Shown here: positions 25,590 to 34,600 of the stretch, piece after piece
How the letters are laid out: each line of letters begins with the position of its first letter
How positions within the stretch are numbered: position 1 is the first letter of the stretch
NCBI GenBank assembly: GCA_031366005.1
Contig: JANLZB010000065.1
Location: forward strand, 1-52,429
DNA length: 52,429 nucleotides
Source of the DNA: JANLUX01 sp031366005
Lineage (GTDB): Bacteria > Bacteroidota > Bacteroidia > AKYH767-A > OLB10
Direction: 5' to 3'
The notes under the pieces: model-generated
The model's database searches: none
What the model was told of the DNA's origin: nothing
The model's input: only the letters and a program-made list of their open reading frames with translations
Program-made: the position numbers and the translations under genes

Positions 25590-27479
25590 ATGAAAATCTT
25601 GAAAAAAATTGAAATAAATATTCAACGCAGAGACGCTAAGACGCTAAGAAAAATTCTGCGCCTTTGCATCTTTGTGTTTATCCTTATTTGTTTCTCAGCA
25701 AACTCTAATGCACAACGAAATCAAAACAATGGTGAGTTAGCCAATCAATATGCATCAAGTGGTGAATGCGAAAAAGCAATTGTTTATTTTGATAAATTTT
25801 ATGATGATGATCCATTGGCAGCTTATCCGGGTTATCTCAAATGTTTATTGTCATTGAAAGAGTATGACAAAGCAGAAAAATTAATTAAGAAACAAAACAA
25901 GAAATTTTCCAATGACCCATCCTATAAAGTTGATCTTGCTAATGTGTATGAGTTGAAAGGTGATAATGATAAAGCGAAAAAATTATACGGTGAAATAATT
26001 AAAAATTTACCTCCTGATGTTAACCAGGTGAATATGCTTGGCAATGCTTTTATGCAGCGCCAGATGTATGACTTAGCCGCACAAACTTATGTGCAGGGAC
26101 GTAAGACATTACGTGGTTCTTATCCCTTCAGCTTTGAATTGGCAGAAGTGTATGCACAACAGGGAAAGAGTCAGGATATGATTGATGAGTACCTGAATGT
26201 GATTGAATACAACCCAGGTTACATTGCCAATGTTCAGACTATTTTACAGAATAAATTAGGCAATGATCCTTCAGGTGGTTTATCAGATATACTGCGCACA
26301 TCACTTTTACGTAAGATTCAGAAAAGCACACAGACAACTGAATACAGCGAACTGTTGTATTGGTTGTTCTTACAGGAAAAAGATTTTGACTCAGCACTTA
26401 TTCAGGCGAAGGCATTGGATAAAAGAGTAAACGGAAGTGGTGAGCGTGTTTTATCTCTTGGAAGATTATGCGTGAGCAACCAGGAATTTACGACAGCAGA
26501 AAAATGTTTTCAATATGTGGTGGATAAAGGAGCAGACAATCAAAATTATGTGACTGCAAAAATGGAGTTGATCAATGCGGTGAATTTAAAAATCACTATC
26601 TCCAGCAGTTATACACAAGTTGATTTAAACAAGCTTGATCATGATTATCAAATAACAATTGCAGAACTTGGAAAGAGCGCAAGTACTGCTCCACTCATTC
26701 GGGGATATGCACATCTCAAGGCATTTTATATTCATCAAACTGATAGTGCAATTGCGCTATTACAACAAACAATTGACTTGCCCAATATCAGCCAGGAGTT
26801 TAAAGCGGATTGTAAGTTAGAGCTGGCAGACATTGATGTTTTTACAGGTGATGTTTGGGAAGCAGCTTTATTATATGGACAAGTTGATAAGGATTTTAAA
26901 AATGATGCATTAGGTCGTGAAGCAAAATACCGTAATGCAAGATTGTCCTATTACCTTGGAGAGTTTGAGTGGGCAAAAGATCAGTTAAATGTTTTAAAAG
27001 CTTCTACTTCACAACTTATTTCAAATGATGCATTATCGCTTGCATTATTAATTAGCGATAATACAAATCTTGATACCGATACAACTTACAGGGCGCTTTT
27101 AATTTATTCCCGTGCTGATTTACTTGCTTATCAGAATAAAGATTCATTGTCATTGGTTACACTTGATTCTGTTTTAACATTATTTCCTAATCATACATTA
27201 GTAGATGAGGTGTGGTTTAAAAAAGCGCAGATCTATAAAAAAGAAGGACGTTTTGAGGCTGCAATTCCTTATCTGCAGGATGTGATTGAAAAATATTCAA
27301 TGGATATTTTAGCAGACGATGCATTGTTTCAACTTGCTGATATTTACGAGAACAAACTCAATAATAAAGTCAAGGCACAAGAATTATACGAAACCTTGCT
27401 TACTAAATATCCCGGAAGTTTATTTGGTGTGGATGCACGCAAACGTTACAGGAAGCTGCGAGGTGATAAGTTGAATTAG
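25590..27479 (+). CDS. Exported tetratricopeptide-repeat protein
   Basis: A 629-residue TPR protein, probably periplasmic. After a signal peptide (hydrophobic residues 25-38, ending SNAQ) come many helix pairs typical of TPRs, for example near residues 55-150 (ECEKAIVYFDKFY, EYDKAEKLIKKQNKKF, DNDKAKKLYGEII) and again at 530-610 (RFEAAIPYLQDVIEKY, KAQELYETLLTKYP). Such scaffolds mediate protein contacts; the partner is unknown. The signal peptide is unusually long at its basic end because a dispersed intergenic repeat encodes part of it. An initiation codon closer to the hydrophobic core is not available as ATG. It follows serS by 1 bp. Confidence 0.82.
   Translation: MKILKKIEINIQRRDAKTLRKILRLCIFVFILICFSANSNAQRNQNNGELANQYASSGECEKAIVYFDKFYDDDPLAAYPGYLKCLLSLKEYDKAEKLIKKQNKKFSNDPSYKVDLANVYELKGDNDKAKKLYGEIIKNLPPDVNQVNMLGNAFMQRQMYDLAAQTYVQGRKTLRGSYPFSFELAEVYAQQGKSQDMIDEYLNVIEYNPGYIANVQTILQNKLGNDPSGGLSDILRTSLLRKIQKSTQTTEYSELLYWLFLQEKDFDSALIQAKALDKRVNGSGERVLSLGRLCVSNQEFTTAEKCFQYVVDKGADNQNYVTAKMELINAVNLKITISSSYTQVDLNKLDHDYQITIAELGKSASTAPLIRGYAHLKAFYIHQTDSAIALLQQTIDLPNISQEFKADCKLELADIDVFTGDVWEAALLYGQVDKDFKNDALGREAKYRNARLSYYLGEFEWAKDQLNVLKASTSQLISNDALSLALLISDNTNLDTDTTYRALLIYSRADLLAYQNKDSLSLVTLDSVLTLFPNHTLVDEVWFKKAQIYKKEGRFEAAIPYLQDVIEKYSMDILADDALFQLADIYENKLNNKVKAQELYETLLTKYPGSLFGVDARKRYRKLRGDKLN
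25624..25672. repeat. Dispersed repeat lying inside the TPR protein's signal-peptide codons
   Basis: CGCAGAGACGCTAAGACGCTAAG followed by a partly complementary TTCTGCGCCTTTGCATCTTTG. I recall the pattern CGCAGAGACGC..., paired with CTGCGCCTTTGCGTC, as a common intergenic repeat in Bacteroidota. Here it is in frame within a gene and encodes QRRDAKTLRK and nearby residues. Confidence 0.6.
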
Positions 27480-27490
27480 GAAAGAGAACG

Positions 27491-27552
27491 GTCATTGAGG
27501 AACAAAGCAATCTATTTCATAGCATGAGATTGCTTCGTTCCCCGCAAGGACA
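27491..27552. repeat. Dispersed inverted repeat of the 'GAGGAACAAAGCAATCT' type
   Basis: Left arm GTCATTGAGGAACAAAGCAATCT (27491-27513) and right arm AGATTGCTTCGTTCCCCGCAAGGAC (from 27527) are imperfect reverse complements around a 13-nt spacer. I know closely similar repeats (CATTGCGAGGAACGAAGCAATC) from many bacterial phyla. The unit sits between the TPR and DUF4286 genes and can form a strong hairpin. It overlaps the spurious upstream extension of the DUF4286 frame. Confidence 0.75.
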
Positions 27553-27565
27553 AAAAAATAGAGAA

Positions 27566-27868
27566 ATGATTATTTATAACGTCACAGTAAATATTGATAA
27601 TGCTGTTGCTGACGAATGGCTGCAATGGATGAAAGAGGTGCATGTACCCGATGTGATGCGAACAGGATTATTTATAAAGAATAATATTTATAAAATATTA
27701 ACGGATGAGGATTCTGGCGGACAAAGTTTTTCTGTTCAATACACCTGTGAGAATATGCAGAAATATGAAGAGTATCGCGATAAATTTGCTGCAGCTTTGC
27801 AAGCTGATCATGCAAACAGATATAAAGATCGTTTTGTTGCTTTCAGGACTTTGTTAGAACTAACTTAA
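27566..27868 (+). CDS. DUF4286 family protein
   Basis: A 100-residue cytoplasmic protein of family DUF4286, recognised from MIIYNVTVNIDN...WLQWMKEVHVPDVMRTGLF and the final helix DKFAAALQADHANRYKDRFVAFRT. The fold is probably a ferredoxin-like, Dabb/EthD-type alpha-beta barrel dimer; function is unknown. The frame is open from 27524, but those extra codons are dispersed repeat sequence, so the ATG at 27566 is the real start. It lies 48 bp upstream of rsmA with a hairpin between. Confidence 0.85.
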   Translation: MIIYNVTVNIDNAVADEWLQWMKEVHVPDVMRTGLFIKNNIYKILTDEDSGGQSFSVQYTCENMQKYEEYRDKFAAALQADHANRYKDRFVAFRTLLELT

Positions 27869-27873
27869 CATCC

Positions 27874-27897
27874 GTTGTTGGAATCCATACCAACAAC
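27874..27897. terminator. Hairpin between DUF4286 and rsmA
   Basis: GTTGTTGG / CCAACAAC, an 8-bp perfect stem with an 8-nt loop. No T tract follows, so it may attenuate or protect RNA rather than terminate fully. Confidence 0.4.
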
Positions 27898-27916
27898 ACA
27901 ACTCTAAAAAAGAAAG

Positions 27917-28720
27917 ATGATAACTGAACGTGTTCGTGCCAAGAAACAGTTTGGTCAGCATTTTTTAAATGATGAGGAGATTGCAAAAAAGATTGTTGAA
28001 GCGCTGCAATTACCAGATGAATGCAAACAGGTTTTGGAAATCGGACCAGGCATGGGTGTGCTTACCAAATATATTTTAGAGAGAAAAGAATTTAAAACTT
28101 ACGTTTCTGAAATTGATTTTCAATTAATAGCCTACCTGAAAGAACATTTTCCTTTGCTGAAGGAAAATATTCTACAGGGAGATTTTTTGCAGATGAATAT
28201 TGCTAATCAATTTAAGGATTCAGTTGCTATCATTGGAAATTTCCCTTACAATATTTCGTCCCAGATTTTGTTTAAGGTTTTAGAAAATAAAAACAAGGTG
28301 CCTGTTGTTGTAGGAATGTTTCAAAAGGAAGTGGCAGTGCGTTTAACTTCTGAACCCGGAAATCGTGATTATGGAATACTGAGTGTACTTCTTCAGGCAT
28401 GGTATGATTCAGAATATTTATTTACAGTAGATCCTGATAAATTTAATCCTCCACCCAAAGTAAAATCTGCTGTAATACGTTTGATACGCAAGAAAAATAT
28501 TTCCATAGGATGTGACGAAAAAGATTTTAAGAAAGTGGTGAAACAAGCTTTTAATCAACGCAGGAAAACTTTGCGGAATGCCCTGAGAAGTCTGGTTGCT
28601 GCTGATCAATTAAACAGTTTGCCTTATTTGGATTTACGTGCTGAACGATTAAGCTGGCAGCAATTTGTTGAACTCACCAATGCAATAAATTTAATCAATA
28701 ATAAAACAAATCAGCAATGA
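27917..28720 (+). CDS. rsmA: 16S rRNA (adenine1518-N6/adenine1519-N6)-dimethyltransferase
   Basis: Dimethylates two adjacent adenosines near the 3' end of 16S rRNA during small-subunit assembly (KsgA). The 267-residue protein starts with the family signature KKQFGQHFLND, has SAM motif I VLEIGPGMGVLT (about residues 39-50) and the catalytic motif IV NFPYNISSQI (about 111-120). The C-terminal helical domain contains FNQRRKTLRNAL. Length is normal. The stop overlaps the start of the next small membrane protein gene (ATGA), implying translational coupling. Confidence 0.96.
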   Translation: MITERVRAKKQFGQHFLNDEEIAKKIVEALQLPDECKQVLEIGPGMGVLTKYILERKEFKTYVSEIDFQLIAYLKEHFPLLKENILQGDFLQMNIANQFKDSVAIIGNFPYNISSQILFKVLENKNKVPVVVGMFQKEVAVRLTSEPGNRDYGILSVLLQAWYDSEYLFTVDPDKFNPPPKVKSAVIRLIRKKNISIGCDEKDFKKVVKQAFNQRRKTLRNALRSLVAADQLNSLPYLDLRAERLSWQQFVELTNAINLINNKTNQQ

Positions 28721-28938
28721 AAAATTTATTCAAACCACTCGGATGGATATACATTCCTGTTTCAATTACAGGAAGCTGTATCACCTTATTATTAATCGCA
28801 ATGTTTGTTCACGATTTTTTATTCATTGATTCGCGCAGTCACTCGGTAAGTGATACTTATTATAATTTTATTCCTTATGGATTTATTTACATCGTCACTT
28901 ATTTGTGGATCGGATCCAGATCATCAAAGCAGGAATAA
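28717..28938 (+). CDS. Small two-helix membrane protein
   Basis: A 73-residue protein with two hydrophobic helices (about residues 10-33 and 50-65) separated by a short polar loop, DSRSHSVSDTYY. It starts within the rsmA stop codon (4-nt overlap), so it is co-expressed with rsmA. No family is recognised with confidence. The coupling to an rRNA methylase is the only functional clue. Its stop codon directly abuts the stop of the convergent TonB receptor gene. Confidence 0.75.
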   Translation: MKNLFKPLGWIYIPVSITGSCITLLLIAMFVHDFLFIDSRSHSVSDTYYNFIPYGFIYIVTYLWIGSRSSKQE

Positions 28939-31383
28939 TCAGAACTTCACTGTAACCTGACCTAATAAATTAATGCCCGCCTGCGGATATAAATAATTAT
29001 CTGAGTATAGTTTATCACCGGAAAAATGAGCATAAGTGTAACCGTTTGAACTGTACATTTCGTTCATTACATTGTTAATCATCAAGCCAAAATTTATTTC
29101 ATGTGTCAATGTATTTTTAAGTGTATAATTTATTCTTGCATCTAAAGTCTGATAAGGATTTAATGTGCGCGATTCATTTTGCGTGTTGTCAAGATATTGT
29201 TTGCCGACATATTTTTCAATCAATTGCAATTGCAAACAATCAACCGGTTTCCAGCTTAGTGAAAGAGCACTGATTTCAGAGGGAGAATAAGCAATTGTTA
29301 CATTTCTGTAATTGTTATTGCGTTGACCATAAGTATCCCAGTCATCAATGTATTCAGTAAAATATTTTATTTTGTTTTTACTGAAAGTTGCATTTACATC
29401 CACCGACCATTTGCTGTCGAAATTATATTTCAATTCAATCTCTGTTCCGTAACGGTAACTTTTTCCTGCGTTGCTCCTGATTGGATTGCCAACATCATTC
29501 AATTGACCTGTAGCAACCAGTTGATTTTTGTAATCCATGTAATAAAAATTAATTCCTGCTAAAAGTTTTTTACTGTTAAAGCGATAACCTGATTCATAAT
29601 CAACCATACTTTCAGGTTGCGGTTTTAAAACATTGTCAACATAATCTGTACGGCTTGGCTCTTTGCTTCCCACACTTGCGGAACCATATACTGCGTTTGA
29701 ATGATTGATCCTGAAAAGAAATCCTCCCTTGGGATTAAAAAAATTTAATGTTTCATTTTTGGGGACAATACTTAGCTGATCACTCAGTCCATTGAAATGA
29801 TAGTTAACCGTTCGCTCCTGCAAATCAAGAAATACATCTAATCTATCCGTCACTGAATAATTTACTTTACTATAAATATTGAAATCAGATTTTAATGCAT
29901 TGTCATTTTCATAACGATAACGGATAGGAATATTAATTGCATATTGAGCCCATATTATTTCAGAATAATGATCACCATCATATTGATTCCATGCACTACC
30001 AATATTCCATTTTAATTTTTTATCAGGTTCATAGTTTAATGAATAAGTGAAACCATAAAAATCATTGTCTAACCATTTGCGCCTGATTAAATCCGTCTTG
30101 GTAATAGTATCCGCACCTATCACAACATCGGGCAAATTATAAAAGCTGAATAATCCTTCGCCAAAGGCATCACCGGCCTTTTTATATTCCTCATAAAACC
30201 CTTTTCCCTTTGTATAATGACTGGCAAGATTTAAACTGAGTGACTCTGAAAGTTGTTGAGCAAACAAAAGCTGGAAATAATCCTGACTGTAATCATCCAC
30301 CTGCTTGTTGTAAGTATAAAAATTATAATTGCGACCGGAGTTTAAAAGGTGTGCAGCATCTACAGCATTCCAATAATTATTATTGATAAAGTCAATCATT
30401 CCCAAACTGTCATTATTCACTCGCACTTCGGGCACACCATACCAGCTCTGATAAGTAATTTCATGTCCTGAAAAGATGTTTGCACGAACCAAAGTTTTTT
30501 TGCTGAGATAACCTCCGGATATATAAAAAGATTTTAAGTCAGATGAACCACGATCAATATACCCGGCTGATTTTATTCGCGACAATCTTGCATCCACACT
30601 CCAGTGATCCTTCAATAATCCTGAACCAAATGCAACATTATTTTTTATTGTATTAAATGATCCAAATGCGTTACTCGTTTGTGCAAAAGGTTCGGTGCTT
30701 AATGCATTTGTTAAAATATTAACGCTTCCGCCAAATGCTCCAGCTCCGTTAGTGCTGCTGCCAACTCCTCTTTGCACTTGTATATTTTCGATGGAAGAAG
30801 CAAAATCAGGTAAATCCACCCAATACATATTTTGTGATTCAGCATCATTGATCGGAATACCATTGATCGTAACATTTATTCGTGAAGCATCGCTGCCACG
30901 AATACGGATACCGGTATAACCCAGTCCTGTTCCTGCATCAGAAGTAGTAACCACTGAAGGTAATTGATTCAACAGGTATGGCACATCCTGACCGAAATTC
31001 TTTTCTTCCAGTTGCTGTTTATCAATTGTTGAATTTGCTATGTTTCCATTACCCGTGCGGGTAGAAGTTACTACCACTTCGTTATTTAAAATTGATGAAG
31101 GCAGAAGTGTGATGTTTACCATTGTATCAGCAGTTAAATACAGAGTAAGAATCTGCGGTAAATATCCTAAGTAAGAAACGCTCAAGGTATAATAACCTGA
31201 GTTAAGATTTTTAAATTCAAATTGCCCTTCTTTATCTGAACTTGTTTGCCAAAAAGTATTGAGCACACACACATTTGCATTAGCCAACGGTTTGCCTTGT
31301 TCATAAATTTTTCCTTTTAGTGAAAACTGGGCATTTACGAAGGAGGTTATTAAAAACAGTAAGAGAATCAACAGCTTTTTCAT
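28939..31383 (-). CDS. TonB-dependent receptor under TPP riboswitch control, probable thiamine importer
   Basis: An 814-residue outer-membrane transporter. A signal peptide (ending FVNAQ) is followed by a carboxypeptidase-like regulatory domain (about residues 20-105, KGKIYEQGKPLANANVCVLN). The plug domain (about 115-235) contains GIRIRGSDASRINVTINGIPINDAESQ and QRGVGSSTNGAGAFGGSVNI. The rest is a beta-barrel ending in GQVTVKF. A TPP riboswitch lies in its leader, so it most likely imports thiamine or a precursor when TPP is low, using TonB-ExbBD encoded elsewhere. The substrate is inferred from the riboswitch, not from the barrel sequence. No SusD-like partner is adjacent. Confidence 0.92.
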   Translation of the reverse strand: MKKLLILLLFLITSFVNAQFSLKGKIYEQGKPLANANVCVLNTFWQTSSDKEGQFEFKNLNSGYYTLSVSYLGYLPQILTLYLTADTMVNITLLPSSILNNEVVVTSTRTGNGNIANSTIDKQQLEEKNFGQDVPYLLNQLPSVVTTSDAGTGLGYTGIRIRGSDASRINVTINGIPINDAESQNMYWVDLPDFASSIENIQVQRGVGSSTNGAGAFGGSVNILTNALSTEPFAQTSNAFGSFNTIKNNVAFGSGLLKDHWSVDARLSRIKSAGYIDRGSSDLKSFYISGGYLSKKTLVRANIFSGHEITYQSWYGVPEVRVNNDSLGMIDFINNNYWNAVDAAHLLNSGRNYNFYTYNKQVDDYSQDYFQLLFAQQLSESLSLNLASHYTKGKGFYEEYKKAGDAFGEGLFSFYNLPDVVIGADTITKTDLIRRKWLDNDFYGFTYSLNYEPDKKLKWNIGSAWNQYDGDHYSEIIWAQYAINIPIRYRYENDNALKSDFNIYSKVNYSVTDRLDVFLDLQERTVNYHFNGLSDQLSIVPKNETLNFFNPKGGFLFRINHSNAVYGSASVGSKEPSRTDYVDNVLKPQPESMVDYESGYRFNSKKLLAGINFYYMDYKNQLVATGQLNDVGNPIRSNAGKSYRYGTEIELKYNFDSKWSVDVNATFSKNKIKYFTEYIDDWDTYGQRNNNYRNVTIAYSPSEISALSLSWKPVDCLQLQLIEKYVGKQYLDNTQNESRTLNPYQTLDARINYTLKNTLTHEINFGLMINNVMNEMYSSNGYTYAHFSGDKLYSDNYLYPQAGINLLGQVTVKF

Positions 31384-31455
31384 TTTTTGAATTTTAAGAT
31401 GGCATGATAATCGTGCATGAGCGAAGCACCAAAAACTGAAGTAAAATCCATCTAA

Positions 31456-31540
31456 ATCTTCCTACGCCTGTATTAACAGGATCAGGTTCAATGGGTATTA
31501 TCTCAGCTCGTTTTAATTAGTTAACGGCACCCCAGATCAA
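31456..31540 (-). promoter_or_regulatory. TPP riboswitch (THI element)
   Basis: Read on the minus strand, the leader contains GGGGTGCC, then CTGAGATAATACCC and TTGAACCTGATC, then a GTTAATAC turn and GCGTAGGAAG. These are the conserved parts of the thiamine pyrophosphate aptamer: the CTGAGA..ACCC pyrimidine-binding bulge and GAACCTGAT pyrophosphate helix. It lies about 75 bp before the TonB receptor start, with no clear separate terminator, so control may be on translation. Confidence 0.93.
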
Positions 31541-31685
31541 GGTGGTAAAAGTAAAAACTAAAACGAAAAAAAGGCTTTTGGTGTTCTATATAAATTAATT
31601 CACCTATGCATACAGCAGTGTTTATAAAATTATTATCTTTACCCAACAAAACAATATTACATTTAAACCCTATCAAAGTAAAATC

Positions 31686-34600
31686 ATGGTAAACAATTAC
31701 ACTACACGGTTTAAAAATCTCCTGTTCTTATCTCTCCTCACGTTGATTACTTCGGTAACAATGGCGCAGACAACAGCTTTTGGGCCCACAACTCCCGCTG
31801 CAGCGGATGACAGAAAACCTTTGGGAGTATATTTTGGTTATGAACGTTCACAATTTATTTATACTCCTGCAGAGTTTGCACCTGCTTTGGCAACAGGCAG
31901 CATCATTACCAATGTTGCTTTCTTTTTAAGCACCACAAATGTACCTCCTGGATTTGCCTATGACATCAAAGTTTATATGAAGGAAGTACCTTCTACAACA
32001 GTAACTTCTAATACGTGGGCAAATTTAACCGGAGCTTCAGTACTGGTTTTTAATGGTAGTATGGCAACCAGTAATTGGACAACCCCTGGTACATGGGTTA
32101 ACATTGCACTTACTAACAATCAGGTGACTACAGGTAGTAATATTGAATTTCTTGTGGAAACTAATTGGGCAGGTTCTGCCTCTACCGGATTTGATGGTAA
32201 CGGATGGTTTGGTTCTGCACCGGGAGGACCGGGGTTTTTTAACTCCATCATGTTCACACAAAATACAAAAACTGCCAGTGGTCAATACTGGGATCAGGAT
32301 AACGTTCCTCCTTCAGGAAATGGCTCTGTGCAAAACAGAAGACCTAATATCCGGATCATTTCAGTGCTTGCACCTCCATGTTCTGCCAACCCTACTGGTG
32401 TTACTGCTAATGCAAGCGCTAACCCGGTATGTGCAGTGCCTTTTACATTAACCTTATCAGGTCTTCCACCTCAAAGCGGTTTTAGCTTTCAATGGTATAG
32501 TTCAACTACTAGTGCAGTAGCTGGATTTACAGCAATTCCGGGAGCAACCAATTCATACTACCAGGCAACACAGGGAGTAACTACTTGGTATTATTGCGAG
32601 ATAAAATGCGGACCAGGTCCAGTTGTACAAGGTACAGGTAACCCCTCTTCCGTGGTTCAGGTAACTCAAAATCCTGTTACCAATTGTTATTGTCCTTCTG
32701 GTGCCACCTCTACACAAGATACAGACATTGGTAATGTAACATTTGGCACAATAAATAATGTTGCAGGTGGATGTACTCCCACTAATAATAATGGAACTGC
32801 AGGAGGAACTTATAGCAATTTTACTTCTTCAGTTCTAGCACCCAATTTACAACAAGGCACCACATATCCATTCTCCATGTGCCAGATCACCAGCTTCAAT
32901 ACTTTTTATGCAGCATGGGGTCATGTTTTTATAGATTATAATATTGATGGGGTATTTGACCCTGTTAGTGAGCGGGTATTTACCAATGGATTTACATCCT
33001 TAGGAGCTCCTACTTTAAATGGTCCTATAACTATTCCATACTCAACTGCAATTGGAACAACCCGCATGCGTGTAATTTTAAGGGAACAGGATGCAGGCGG
33101 AGGACCCGGAAATGATCCTTGCGGAACGTATGCGTGGGGAGAAACAGAGGATTATAACGTGAATTTAATTGCTGGTCCACCTTGTACTACTCCTGTAGTA
33201 GCCGGCACAGCTGTTAGTACGGCCTATGATGTTTGTCCTCTCCAGTCGTTTACTTTATCCATTACAGGCAATACGTCTATCGGATCAGGTCAGAAATGGC
33301 AATGGGAAAAATCAACTACAGGCTGTTTGGGTAGCTGGTCAATTACGGGTGTTTCTGATACATTAACAACTTTAACCATCGCTTCGCAAGCAGTTACAAC
33401 ATGGTATCGCTGTAAGATTACTTGCAACAGATGTTGCAGTACCGTTCTAGGTTACACCGCTTGTGCCCAGGTAAATTCTAATCCTTCAAACCTTTGTTAT
33501 TGCAATCAGCAAAATAATGGTACAATTCTTCATGGATTCGATTGCAGCAGCTCCTTCATAAACACTGTTCAGATCACTCCAACTACGCTAAACAATGCCA
33601 ATACCGGCTGTACATCAGGTAATGCAACTGCTTATACCATTTACGCGGCATCAGGTTCCACTACTGCAACGATTGTCCAGGGCACTACTTACAATCTTAC
33701 TGTTGCTACAGGAGGATCTGCACAAAGTATTTCAGTATGGATTGATTTTAATGGTAGCGGTACTTTTGATGCAACTGAGTGGTATGGTGTAACCGGTACT
33801 CCTGCAACAGTGCAGGCAGCAGGAACTTATACTATCCCTATTACAATCCCTACTACTTTTCCATTTACAGGTTTAACGGGTATGAGGGTACGTTCCAGAA
33901 TCAATACGTTGAATGGTTCAGGCGATGCATGTACTAATTTTGGTTCAGGTGAAACGGAAGATTATTTTGTAACCATTAATCCTCCCACTTATCCCTTCTG
34001 CGATGGTACATTTCCTGGTACAACTACTGTGACTACTGTTGCCAAAGATACTGCCTGCTCAGGTAGTCCAATTAATCTTACCTTAACTCCCACTCCTATT
34101 TCGGGACTCAATATGCAAGGATTATCTTACCAATGGCAATTAGATACTATCCCTGGTGGTGTTCCGACCTGGCAAAATATTTCAGGAGCTACCAATAAAA
34201 CATTAACTACCAGTCAGACGAGATATACCTGCTATCGTTGTGTTATAACATGTACAGGTTTTGGTGGGATTATAAATTCTTCCAGAGTATGTGTAGTTAA
34301 CCGTCCTGCTACATGGTTAGGTGGTTCAGGAAGCACTGCTTCTAATGACTGGAGTAATCCTGCTAACTGGTGTGGACGTGTACCTACTTTATCAGATAGT
34401 GTTCAGGTAGCAAAGTGGGCAGCTGCAGCTTACAGAAGTGTAACAAGTACAAATTATGTGGGTCCTGTTGTTCAGTCAGGTATGGCGGTATCTGCTTATA
34501 TGCTTCAGATAGCTCCAACAGATACCCTTAAACTTCTTACGGATTCTTTAACAGGTGGTTTTACGGTACTTCAGGTTTTAAATGATAGTGGGGTAGTGAA

